This document shows, piece by piece, positions 6,074 to 12,882 of a DNA stretch of 16,375 nt. The position numbers and the translations under genes are program-made. The stretch comes from UBA5359 sp028699365 [NCBI: bacterium] (GTDB lineage Bacteria; UBP13; UBA5359). The stretch lies in contig JAQVUQ010000013.1 of the NCBI GenBank assembly GCA_028699365.1, forward strand, positions 1 to 16,375, given 5' to 3'. The notes beneath the pieces are model-generated. The model saw nothing but the letters and a program-made list of their open reading frames with translations. It had not been told where the DNA came from and did no database searches. The number at the start of each line of letters is the position of its first letter. Within the stretch, counting starts at the first letter, position 1.

Positions 6074-6877
6074 ATGAATAAAGCGGAATTCCTGGCGACT
6101 CATCCAGTTTTTACATATGAAGAGTTTATTAACTATCTCTCTGCTTCTGTTTTGCCTAATGTGGATACAGCCAAGCAGTTATTGAATTACCATCTTAAAA
6201 GTGGGCGTATTCTTCGTATCCGTCGGGGACTTTATGCTGCCGTACTGCCGGGGAGTGTACCGGAGAATGCTCCGGTAGATGCTTTTCTGGTAGCTTCACA
6301 CGTGACGAAGGATGCCGTTTTGGCTTACCACACAGCTTTGGAATTTCACGGTAAAGCCTATTCCGTGTTTTATGAGTTCACTTCTCTGTCAAAAACTAAA
6401 ATCAGACCGTTTACTTTCCGCGGTACGCGCTTTCGCGGTGTTCCTTTCCCGGAAGAGCTGATCAAAAAAGGACAGGAGAATTACGACGTTGTTGTAATGG
6501 ACCGCCAGGGGCTGGATGTAAGAGTTACCGGTCTTGAGCGCACCATGGTAGATGTTATGGATAAACCGGTTTTAGGCGGGGGCTGGGAGGAGATCTGGCG
6601 TTCCCTGGAAGCGGTGGATTTTTTTGATCTTGAACGACTTATTGACTACGCTTTGATCCTGAATAAAGCTACCACTATTGCTCGTGTCGGTTTCTATCTG
6701 GAACAGCATCGAGAGACGTTGATGGTTACGGACAAACACCTGGCGGAACTACGGAAGCACAAACCAAAGAGTCCGCATTATATGGAGCGCGGCAGAAGGA
6801 CCGGTAATCTTGTAACCTCCTGGAACCTTATAGTCCCGGAAGTGGTAATGGAGCGATCATGGGAGGAGCCGTTATAA
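6074..6877 (+). CDS. abiEi: Type IV toxin-antitoxin system antitoxin, AbiEi family
   Basis: 267 residues. The N-terminal winged helix spans about residues 10-60 (PVFTYEEFINYL ... LLNYHLKSGRILRIRRGLYAAV), the typical AbiEi opening in which the wing ends 'R.GLY'. It is followed by the antitoxin domain (VDAFLVASHVTKDAVLAYHTALEFHG, SVFYEFTSLSK, GLDVRVTGLERTMVDVMDKP). AbiEi represses its operon and counteracts the AbiEii nucleotidyltransferase without direct toxin binding (type IV), which contributes to abortive infection against phage. The next gene's ATG overlaps this stop by one base (TAATG), the classic antitoxin-first coupled layout. The promoter carries a nested dyad at 6005-6065. The ribosome binding site is weak (GTGATGG region, 6064-6070), consistent with low expression. 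Full length and no disrupted motifs. Confidence 0.9.
   Translation: MNKAEFLATHPVFTYEEFINYLSASVLPNVDTAKQLLNYHLKSGRILRIRRGLYAAVLPGSVPENAPVDAFLVASHVTKDAVLAYHTALEFHGKAYSVFYEFTSLSKTKIRPFTFRGTRFRGVPFPEELIKKGQENYDVVVMDRQGLDVRVTGLERTMVDVMDKPVLGGGWEEIWRSLEAVDFFDLERLIDYALILNKATTIARVGFYLEQHRETLMVTDKHLAELRKHKPKSPHYMERGRRTGNLVTSWNLIVPEVVMERSWEEPL
6861..6868 (+). promoter_or_regulatory. Ribosome binding site fixing the AbiEii start at 6877
   Basis: GGGAGGAG lies 8 bases before ATG 6877 and inside the end of the antitoxin gene. It makes the in-frame ATG at 6859, which lies upstream of this site, unlikely as the start. Confidence 0.75.
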
Positions 6878-7860
6878 TGTTATCAAAAGAGCGTCTGCTG
6901 GCTGAAGCTGCCCGCACCGGTTTCCGGCCGGAGATACTGGAAAAAGTTCTTCGTTTGCTGGGATTGCTCGAACAATTATCCTCTCACTCTTATCTGAAAG
7001 GGCGCATTGCGCTTAAAGGTGGGACCGCTCTGAATCTATTTTGCCTTGATACGCCCCGTCTCTCTGTAGATATCGATCTTAATTACATCGGTTCGCCATC
7101 ACGCGGAGTAATGTTGTCTGAACGGCCCCAGGTTGAGCTGGCATTGGAGGCTGTATGCCGCCAGGAGAACCTTGCCATAAAACGCGTACCTTCCGATCAT
7201 GCCGGCGGTAAATGGAGATTGACGTATGCCAGCGTTCTTGGGCAGGGTGGCAACTTGGCCGTTGATTTAAACTTTATACTCAGAAGCCCACTTTGGCCGG
7301 TTACAACTAAATTTTCTTGCGTTCTGGGTAGAGTGAGCAGGATTTCTTTCCCTGTGCTGGATCTACATGAGCTGGTTGCTGGTAAACTGGCAGCTTTACT
7401 GACAAGGTCTGTTGCAAGAGATCTCTTTGACGCATACCAATTATTCATGGCCGGAAGTTTTGACTGGGAAAGATTAAGGCTGGGATTTCTCGTCTACGGT
7501 GCCATGAATCGCAGAGACTGGCGAACTATAGATCCTGAAAGCCTGGCTTACGATACCGATGATTTGCGGAAATATCTTATCCCTGTTTTGAAAACGGATT
7601 ATGTGGCAGAGATCGGTGATATCGAAGTTCTGGCAAGGCATATGATCGAGCAATGTCGTAAAGGGCTGCAGCGGCTCTTGCCGTTTTCCGATAAAGAGCG
7701 TGAATTTCTGGACCGTTTGCTGGATTATGGAGAGATTTGCCCCCGATTGATAACGCTGGAGGATGATATGATCGCGCTTATTGCTAATCATCCCGGCATT
7801 TTATGGAAAGCTCTGAATGTTAAGAAGCACAAAGATACACTGTTGGAATTAATAGAATAG
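6877..7860 (+). CDS. abiEii: Type IV toxin, AbiEii/AbiGii-type nucleotidyltransferase
   Basis: 327 residues from ATG 6877. The nucleotidyltransferase signature is intact: KGGTALNLF (GGT at 48-50), then RLSVDIDLNYIG (D65, D67), a third acidic residue in NLAVDLNFI (D130), K170 in LHELVAGKLAALL and the RDLFDAY motif (R181, D182, D185). These correspond to the motifs I-IV of the DUF1814/AbiEii family, whose members use NTPs to modify a cellular target (tRNA 3' ends for characterised relatives) and cause growth arrest when unneutralised. All catalytic positions are present, so an active toxin is expected. The start overlaps the antitoxin stop (TAATG). No terminator hairpin is visible in the 59 bases before the convergent HAD gene. 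The substrate of this member cannot be read from the sequence. Confidence 0.92.
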   Translation: MLSKERLLAEAARTGFRPEILEKVLRLLGLLEQLSSHSYLKGRIALKGGTALNLFCLDTPRLSVDIDLNYIGSPSRGVMLSERPQVELALEAVCRQENLAIKRVPSDHAGGKWRLTYASVLGQGGNLAVDLNFILRSPLWPVTTKFSCVLGRVSRISFPVLDLHELVAGKLAALLTRSVARDLFDAYQLFMAGSFDWERLRLGFLVYGAMNRRDWRTIDPESLAYDTDDLRKYLIPVLKTDYVAEIGDIEVLARHMIEQCRKGLQRLLPFSDKEREFLDRLLDYGEICPRLITLEDDMIALIANHPGILWKALNVKKHKDTLLELIE

Positions 7861-7919
7861 ATATCACAACTAAAATGAACGAATGGGGTGCTTTCAAGGT
7901 CTGCTCCAATGCATTTCTT

Positions 7920-8708
7920 CTATATCGGTTCCCTTACCATCAGCAACTCCGAATCTATGACTTCCGCTATGGAAGTCGCAATTATATCGGGCTGGTAGGC
8001 ATAGTCGCTCAGGTCGGACATTTGCGTTCCTCCGGAGAGGACCAGCACGGTTTTGTATCCCATCTGCACCCCGCCACGGATGTCTGTTGCCATAGTGTCG
8101 CCGATAACAACGGTCTGCTCTGTTCTCAGGCCCAGCTCCTTGCGGGCGTCACGCAGCATGAACGGGCTTGGCTTGCCGGGGCTGAAAGCTGTTCTGCCTG
8201 TGGCTTTTTCGATGATAGAGACTATTGCTCCACAACCCGGTCGTGTGCCGGAAGGGGTAGGACAACAGGGATCAGGATTGGTGGCTATCAGCTTGGCGCC
8301 GTCCAGCACCATTTGAACCGCCTTCTCGATCTGTTCGCAGTTGTAGGTGCGTCCCTCGCCCACTACCACATAGTCAGGGTTGTGATCTACTACGGCGTAG
8401 CCGTGACAGTGCAACGCGTAAAGCAAACCGCCTTCGCCTATGACAAAGGCGGTGCCGTTCGGTTTTTGAGCTGCCAGAAAGCGTGCCGTGGACATGGCGC
8501 AGGTATAAATATGGGAATCATTTACCGTTATGCCCATGCGGGAGAGTTTGGTCCAGACATCGCGCCGGGTGCGCTGACTGTTGTTCGTCAGGAACAGGAA
8601 AGGGATGTCTCGCCTGACCAGTTCGTCGATGAAGCCGTCTGCACCCGGAATAAGGGTATTGCCTTTGTAGATCACACCGTCCATGTCTATAAGAAATCCG
8701 TAAGTCAT
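7920..8708 (-). CDS. HAD-IIA family (NagD-type) phosphatase
   Basis: 262 residues. All four HAD motifs are present: I, FLIDMDGVIY (D8 nucleophile, D10 general acid/base); II, LFLTNNS (T41); III, K179 in FSPGKPSPFM; IV, VIGDTMATDI (D204, D209). The C2a-type cap lies between motifs II and III (about 60-175). The NagD/AraL/p-nitrophenylphosphatase group dephosphorylates nucleoside monophosphates and sugar phosphates; specificity is not predictable here. I choose ATG at 8708 because AGGAGG (8720-8715 on the minus strand) lies 6 bases upstream; an upstream TTG at 8726 would place that site inside the gene. It converges on the toxin gene and diverges from the GntR-LacI regulator, so it is a single-gene unit, perhaps serving sugar-phosphate turnover next to the glycan locus (inference). 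Confidence 0.9.
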   Translation of the reverse strand: MTYGFLIDMDGVIYKGNTLIPGADGFIDELVRRDIPFLFLTNNSQRTRRDVWTKLSRMGITVNDSHIYTCAMSTARFLAAQKPNGTAFVIGEGGLLYALHCHGYAVVDHNPDYVVVGEGRTYNCEQIEKAVQMVLDGAKLIATNPDPCCPTPSGTRPGCGAIVSIIEKATGRTAFSPGKPSPFMLRDARKELGLRTEQTVVIGDTMATDIRGGVQMGYKTVLVLSGGTQMSDLSDYAYQPDIIATSIAEVIDSELLMVREPI

Positions 8709-8714
8709 ACGAGC

Positions 8715-8720
8715 CCTCCT
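8715..8720 (-). promoter_or_regulatory. Ribosome binding site fixing the HAD phosphatase start
   Basis: On the minus strand AGGAGG occupies 8720-8715, 6 bases before ATG 8708, which excludes the in-frame TTG at 8726. Confidence 0.75.
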
Positions 8721-8737
8721 GAACAATTATCACACGC

Positions 8738-8743
8738 ATTATA
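8738..8743 (-). promoter_or_regulatory. Possible -10 box of the HAD phosphatase gene
   Basis: On the minus strand a perfect TATAAT lies at 8743-8738, 29 bases before the start codon. No good -35 is visible 16-18 bases upstream, so this is only a candidate. Confidence 0.35.
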
Positions 8744-8796
8744 GCGCTTGATTGTTAATGTATCGTTTCCTCGATGTTAAGGACTGTGATGCTTTT

Positions 8797-8847
8797 TCTG
8801 CTGGTGGAAACGCCGGATGGCGATTTTTTCGAGGGCATGGCATGTAA
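8797..8847 (+). pseudogene. Second RAYT transposase relic, joined across a 9-bp direct repeat
   Basis: Bases 8797-8839 align with 5057-5099 of the intact transposase (37 of 43 identical by eye; HUH-adjacent LLVETPDG region). Bases 8831-8847 match 5403-5419 exactly. The two source regions share GAGGGCATG (5091-5099 and 5403-5411), so the relic looks like the product of a 312-base deletion between these direct repeats, followed by loss of both ends. It lies in the divergent intergenic region between the HAD gene and the regulator, which otherwise (8709-8973) holds only promoter elements. Confidence 0.8.
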
Positions 8848-8896
8848 AAGCCTTGCTTGGCAATACTTTGTCAGCATTTATGCTATACACCAGGAC

Positions 8897-8925
8897 TTGC
8901 ATTCTTCTGCCAGATATGCTATAAG
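8897..8925 (+). promoter_or_regulatory. Promoter of the GntR-LacI regulator / glycan operon
   Basis: TTGCAT at 8897-8902 and TATAAG at 8920-8925 with a 17-base spacer. Transcription would start near 8932, about 42 bases before GTG 8974. It overlaps the inverted repeat at 8917-8947. Confidence 0.6.
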
Positions 8926-8947
8926 TAACATATAGTATTATATAGCA
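8917..8947. repeat. Candidate operator: TGCTATA inverted repeat
   Basis: TGCTATA at 8917-8923 and TATAGCA at 8941-8947 are complementary arms 17 bases apart. They lie over the -10 box and transcription start of the regulator gene, in an AT-rich stretch with further TATAG elements. A role as the autoregulatory site of the GntR-type protein encoded next is plausible, but the arms are short and A/T-biased. Confidence 0.4.
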
Positions 8948-8973
8948 CTATTTAGTAGAGGTAATTACGGCCT

Positions 8974-10125
8974 GTGCGATTCGATGTAAATAAAAACGCT
9001 TCCATGCCCATATACTTGCAGATCAGCAGTTACTTCCAGGAGGAGATAGCTGCCGGTCGTTTGCAGACAGGAGATCGGGTGCCGTCGCAGAAGGATTTGT
9101 GCCAAAAGTTCGGTATCAGCTCCATGACGGTTTCTCAGGCTTTCAAGGAACTCAGAAAGCTGGGGCTTATTGAGCAGGCGCCGGGTAAAGGCACCTTTAT
9201 CAGCGGTGACAGCAGTGTTAAGAATGCTTTGCCGGTCCATACCACTGCCATCAAACCGATCACTAAAACTATAGGGCTCCTGATACTGAGCGTAACATAT
9301 TTCTTCCCGGAGATAATAAGAGGCGTTGAGGACGAAGCCAGTCGCAACGGTTACTCCATGATACTGTGCAATACCGATGACGATGGTGTAAAGGAACGCA
9401 GGTACATCCATGAACTGGTGGAGAAGGTGGATGGATTTATTATAGCACCGGCTGCCAAAAAACGTTTCAGCGATATATCCAACTATCTGTTTCTCAAAGC
9501 CAGAGAAGTTCCTGTAGTGTTTATCGACAGAAATATCGAGGAACTGGGTTTCGATTACGTCATACCCGATAACAGCGGCGGCGTTTACAAGGCCGTCTCT
9601 CATTTAATCGGCCAGGGGCACAGGAGAATAGCCTACATAGGTAACTCCGACGGTAACAGCTATCTCGATGCCAAGAGACTGGACGGCTACAAGCAGGCTT
9701 TGATGGCGCACGGCATTGACTTTGATCCCGGCCTGACAACGGAGATACATTTTGACGATAGCTGGTCTCCCACGGCTGATTGCGAAACCGTTGAGAGGCT
9801 TATGAAATCGGAAGACAGGCCAACGGCTATCTTTGTGCTTAACGATATAGGCGCCAAAAGGGTTTACAATGCCTTGAAAACGTTAGGTTTTAAAGTCCCC
9901 TGGGGCATATCCATGATAGGCTACGACGATACCTGGATTGCCAGGGAACTGGAAGTTCCGCTGACTTCAGTGGCGCCTCCCAAATATGAGATAGGAGAGC
10001 GGGCCGGCAGGATCCTGTTTAGCAGATTGGGCGGGCAGACCGGTGAGAAAAGCGGTGTGATCATAGAGCCCAGCCTGATAGTGAGGGAGAGTACGGCGCC
10101 GGTAAAGGTGGCGGCAGGAGTGTGA
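8974..10125 (+). CDS. GntR-LacI hybrid (AraR-like) transcriptional regulator
   Basis: 383 residues from GTG 8974, supported by AGAGGT at 8957-8962. Residues about 10-78 are a GntR winged helix (MPIYLQISSYFQEEIAAG, GDRVPSQKDLCQKFGISSMT, AFKELRKLGLIEQAPGKGTFI). Residues about 93-375 are a periplasmic-binding-protein-like LacI effector domain (KTIGLLILSVTYFFPEIIRGVEDEA, DGFIIAPA, VPVVFIDR, GHRRIAYIG, RPTAIFVLND, ISMIGYDDTWIA, PLTSVAPPKYEIG). This domain pair, as in Bacillus AraR, usually represses sugar-use genes until a sugar binds. It is first in a co-directional run that includes a sugar-binding lipoprotein and an alpha-mannosidase, so a mannoside or oligosaccharide signal is a reasonable inference. 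An inverted repeat overlaps its own promoter. Confidence 0.92.
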   Translation: MRFDVNKNASMPIYLQISSYFQEEIAAGRLQTGDRVPSQKDLCQKFGISSMTVSQAFKELRKLGLIEQAPGKGTFISGDSSVKNALPVHTTAIKPITKTIGLLILSVTYFFPEIIRGVEDEASRNGYSMILCNTDDDGVKERRYIHELVEKVDGFIIAPAAKKRFSDISNYLFLKAREVPVVFIDRNIEELGFDYVIPDNSGGVYKAVSHLIGQGHRRIAYIGNSDGNSYLDAKRLDGYKQALMAHGIDFDPGLTTEIHFDDSWSPTADCETVERLMKSEDRPTAIFVLNDIGAKRVYNALKTLGFKVPWGISMIGYDDTWIARELEVPLTSVAPPKYEIGERAGRILFSRLGGQTGEKSGVIIEPSLIVRESTAPVKVAAGV

Positions 10126-10166
10126 ACACACTCAAGTGATTAATCTACTACGAGGAGGATGGGAAA

Positions 10167-10829
10167 ATGGAAAAGAGAGGATTTACTCTTATTGAACTCC
10201 TGGTCGTTATTGCGATTATCGCGATACTCGCATCCATACTCTTCCCGGTATTTGGCCGGGCAAGAGAGAGTGCCAGGAAGGCTACCTGCCAGAGTAACCT
10301 GAAGCAATTGGGGCTCTCCGTTAATATGTATGTCCAGGATTGGGAAGAATGCTTCCCTCACGGTGATCCTGCCAATAATGGAAGTGATGGTTCGTATGCC
10401 ATACAGTCGCTGGCGCCGTATATACCGGCCAAGAGGGCTGACGGCACCTACAACGTCTCTACCGGAACGGGAGGTTACCCCAACAGCCAGAAGGCGTCTA
10501 CTCAGCTACTGGTCTGTCCTTCCAGCACCGGCCCAAATTGCGAATACTGGTTCGGTAGCTATGCCTGGAATATGTATCTGGTCAACAAGCCTGCTTCTAC
10601 CAATTACGGCACGGTTACTTGCCTGGGTGATGTAACGGCGCCTTCCGCTACTGTTCTGATGGTGGATGCCAATTTCCACAAGCTGGATTATGCTAATTTT
10701 TACAACAATCCGGCAGCATATATTCAGTACAGGCATAACAATACTTTGAACGTGCTCTTTGTGGATGGACACGTAAAATCGGTTTCTCAAAAGCCTCTGG
10801 CGGATGGCGTTAACATCAGAAGGTTCTAG
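10167..10829 (+). CDS. Type II/IV pseudopilin-like protein with H-X9-DG C-terminal motif
   Basis: 220 residues. The prepilin peptidase site is [14 protein letters not shown], followed by the hydrophobic helix to residue about 24 and a [12 protein letters not shown] segment. The body has CQSNLKQLG, a GDP...DGSYAIQ stretch, [14 protein letters not shown] and, at the end, [14 protein letters not shown]. In the last, H and DG are separated by exactly nine residues (H-X9-DG motif, DUF1559-like group). The start has GAGGAGG at 10152-10158, 8 bases upstream. Such proteins are abundant in Armatimonadota and Planctomycetes, and their function is unsettled; processing at the membrane and assembly in a pseudopilus-like structure or surface display are proposed from the leader. 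Its body is clearly related to the protein at 12160, on the other side of the solute-binding protein. Confidence 0.9.
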   Translation: MEKRGFTLIELLVVIAIIAILASILFPVFGRARESARKATCQSNLKQLGLSVNMYVQDWEECFPHGDPANNGSDGSYAIQSLAPYIPAKRADGTYNVSTGTGGYPNSQKASTQLLVCPSSTGPNCEYWFGSYAWNMYLVNKPASTNYGTVTCLGDVTAPSATVLMVDANFHKLDYANFYNNPAAYIQYRHNNTLNVLFVDGHVKSVSQKPLADGVNIRRF

Positions 10830-10850
10830 CAAGGTGTAAAATGCTTTACA

Positions 10851-10855
10851 GGGAG
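10851..10855 (+). promoter_or_regulatory. Ribosome binding site favouring the lipoprotein start at 10865
   Basis: GGGAG at 10851-10855 sits 9 bases before ATG 10865 but only 3 before ATG 10859 and downstream of ATG 10841, all in the same frame. Confidence 0.55.
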
Positions 10856-10864
10856 AAGATGAAT

Positions 10865-12145
10865 ATGACATCTCGTAAGTGTAATCTCCCGGCTCTGCTG
10901 AGTATAGTCACCCTTTTGGCATGTTTCGGCTGTGCCGGAAACAAGGCCACCGAAAACGAAATCGTTTTCGGTGTCAGAGGGGTGACAACCGATATCGAAA
11001 TTGCCGGGACAATGGTAGAGAGATTCGAAGAGATGCATCCTGACGTGAAGGTCAGGACTATATCAGCTCCCTGGGTGCAGTATACGCAAAAGGTGCTGAC
11101 CATGATGGCTGCCGGGCGCAGCCCGGATATTCTGGTGCTCAGCCCATCCGAGTACGCGGACTTTGTAGACCGGGGTGTATTACAAAGCCTTGACCCGTTT
11201 ATAGAGAAGGATGAAAAATTACGGCGTCAGCTCAAGGGTATGTACCCGGAGTTGCTGGAGGCCGCCCGCTATCACGGCAAGCTTTACGGCATTCCTGTAT
11301 GGCAGGGAAGCACGGTCCTCTATTATAATAAGTCCCTGTTCGATAAGGCGGGTGTGCCTTATCCGGATGAGAGTTGGGACCGTGCCGCTATGCTCAGTGC
11401 CTTGAAGCGTATAACCGGAAAGAATAAAGGCGCTCAAGGCATTAATGTGGAAAGGGGCATCGGCTGGTTCAGCCTGGCTATGGCCTGGAGTGGAGTGCCT
11501 TTCCTCAACCAAGAGATGACTGCCTGCAATTTGAACCGGCCTGAGGCTGTCAGGGCAATCGAATGGTATTACGATCTGGCCGACAAGCAAGGCGTGGCTC
11601 CTAAAATCAACGAGAACAAAGGTGCTGCCAGCGCGGAACTCTTTCAGATGGGCCGGATGGCCTGCCTGATGTCGGGTTCATATCAGGTAAGAGTGCTGGA
11701 TAAATGCAGAAATCTTGACTGGGGAGTCACGCTTCTGCCCCGGGGAAACGATGGCCGTAATCTGCGCTGGAGCGGTCCGGTCCTGTTCTGTCTGGCTTCA
11801 GGCTGCCGCAATCCTCAGGCCGCTCTGGAGTTTATCAGGTTTGCCGGCAGCGGAGAGGTCCAGGAACTGAGGTTCAGGGAGAATGGGGATTTACCGGTAT
11901 ACAAAGATATAGCGGGTAGAGTGCTCCGGGATAAGACATACGGCCCGGTTTTTATGAAAAGCATTGATGGGGCCATCATTACCAGCCCGATGCCGGCCTA
12001 CTCGGAAATAGCTTCCGTGGCTCAGCGCCGTCTGGAGGAAGCCATATACAAGCTGCCCGGATGCAGCTTTACGTCCAGTTGCGGAGTAGCCGCCAGGGAG
12101 ATAGATGCTTTGCTGGCTGAAGCAGGATCACAGAAACTACGATAG
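10865..12145 (+). CDS. ABC transporter sugar-binding lipoprotein (family 1 extracellular solute-binding protein)
   Basis: 426 residues from ATG 10865. The signal sequence MTSRKCNLPALLSIVTLLAC ends in an LLAC lipobox with the lipidated Cys at 20, so the protein is anchored outside the cytoplasmic membrane. The mature part is a family 1 (MalE-like) binding protein: EIVFGVRG, MVERFEEMHPDVKVRT, SPDILVLSPSEYADFVDRGVLQSLDPFI, YGIPVWQGSTVLYYNKSLFDKAGVPYPDESW, FQMGRMACLMSG. Substrates of this family are mono- or oligosaccharides. In-frame ATGs at 10841 and 10859 are alternatives; I prefer 10865 because of the spacing to GGGAG and because it gives a normal short n-region. No ABC permease or ATPase gene is in the window, so its transporter is encoded elsewhere or beyond the right end. 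It lies between two H-X9-DG proteins with gaps of 35 and 14 bases. Confidence 0.9.
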   Translation: MTSRKCNLPALLSIVTLLACFGCAGNKATENEIVFGVRGVTTDIEIAGTMVERFEEMHPDVKVRTISAPWVQYTQKVLTMMAAGRSPDILVLSPSEYADFVDRGVLQSLDPFIEKDEKLRRQLKGMYPELLEAARYHGKLYGIPVWQGSTVLYYNKSLFDKAGVPYPDESWDRAAMLSALKRITGKNKGAQGINVERGIGWFSLAMAWSGVPFLNQEMTACNLNRPEAVRAIEWYYDLADKQGVAPKINENKGAASAELFQMGRMACLMSGSYQVRVLDKCRNLDWGVTLLPRGNDGRNLRWSGPVLFCLASGCRNPQAALEFIRFAGSGEVQELRFRENGDLPVYKDIAGRVLRDKTYGPVFMKSIDGAIITSPMPAYSEIASVAQRRLEEAIYKLPGCSFTSSCGVAAREIDALLAEAGSQKLR

Positions 12146-12159
12146 GGAGGACAAGTGCT

Positions 12160-12810
12160 ATGCATAAACCGTATACTGTTGCGGGTGTTCTGGGCTGTCT
12201 GGTAATCGTCCTTATGCTGGCGGTGACAATTCTGCCCATATACGGCACGGCAGACGAGGATGCAGCCCGTCGGGCGTGTATGAACAACCTTAAGGAATTG
12301 GGACGGGCGGCGGCAATATATATGCACGATTATGACGGTTTTTTCCCCAGCGGAGACCCTAACGGCAAGTATAACGACGGCAGCTACGCCTTGCAGAAAC
12401 TGGCCTCGTATATAGACGATGCCAGAGACGCAGACGGCAAGATTGCTATATTAGACAAAAAGCTGAACGCAACAACCAAGCTGCTGGTCTGTCCCGCTTC
12501 GGACAGCGGGAAGTTCTACGGCAGCTATGGCTGGAATGCCTATACGGTCAATAGCCCCTGCACCGACAATTACGGTTACCATAAGAATCTGAAGAGCGTT
12601 AAGGATGCTGCCACGCTACTCCTGATGGCTGACTCCGACTGGCACACGCTCGCTTATACGGACAGGGCCGACCGGGACGGCAGCGGCTGGCCCAAGCATG
12701 TCCGTTACAGGCATAATGGTACGGCCAACATTCTTTTCGTCGATGGTCACGTAGCAGCCACCAGTATCAGCCTGGTAAAACAGAAAGATATAATGTTCGT
12801 GCAAAACTAA
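12160..12810 (+). CDS. Membrane-anchored H-X9-DG protein lacking a prepilin leader
   Basis: 216 residues. The N-terminus (MHKPYTVAGVLGCLVIVLML, continuing hydrophobic to about residue 27) is a signal anchor without the G|FTLIE site, yet the rest parallels the pseudopilin at 10167: RRACMNNLKELG, a GDP...NDGSYALQKLASYI stretch, LLVCPAS, GSYGWNAYTVN, TLLLMADSDWH and RYRHNGTANILFVDGH, with the H-X9-DG motif intact. It is therefore a paralogue whose leader has been replaced or has lost its processing site. Start: GGGAGG at 12145-12150, 9 bases before ATG; the gap to the upstream lipoprotein is 14 bases, so co-transcription is very likely. The role is unknown; a membrane-tethered or non-assembling partner of the pseudopilin is one possibility. 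Confidence 0.85.
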   Translation: MHKPYTVAGVLGCLVIVLMLAVTILPIYGTADEDAARRACMNNLKELGRAAAIYMHDYDGFFPSGDPNGKYNDGSYALQKLASYIDDARDADGKIAILDKKLNATTKLLVCPASDSGKFYGSYGWNAYTVNSPCTDNYGYHKNLKSVKDAATLLLMADSDWHTLAYTDRADRDGSGWPKHVRYRHNGTANILFVDGHVAATSISLVKQKDIMFVQN

Positions 12811-12870
12811 TAACAAGCAACTTGACCGAAGCTTTATTGATTAGCTTGAATGACAAAAGCAGCGGCACGG

Positions 12871-12879
12871 GGGAGGAAG
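12871..12879 (+). promoter_or_regulatory. Ribosome binding site fixing the GH38 start at GTG 12883
   Basis: GGGAGGAAG lies just before GTG 12883, whereas the in-frame ATG at 12850 has no binding site and would make this site part of the coding region. Confidence 0.65.
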
Positions 12880-12882
12880 ACT

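Noticed and set aside
7885-7900. CTTTCAAGGTCTG resembling the 3' end of the transposase (TTTTCAATGCCTGA), possible third relic
   Set aside because: The match is only about a dozen bases with mismatches; not enough to separate from chance.
7861-7919. Bidirectional terminator between the convergent toxin and HAD genes
   Set aside because: No stem-loop with a T-run could be found on either strand.
7875-8744. Long plus-strand open frame (289 codons) opposite the HAD phosphatase
   Set aside because: The minus-strand frame carries all four HAD motifs; the plus-strand product is a compositionally odd mirror.
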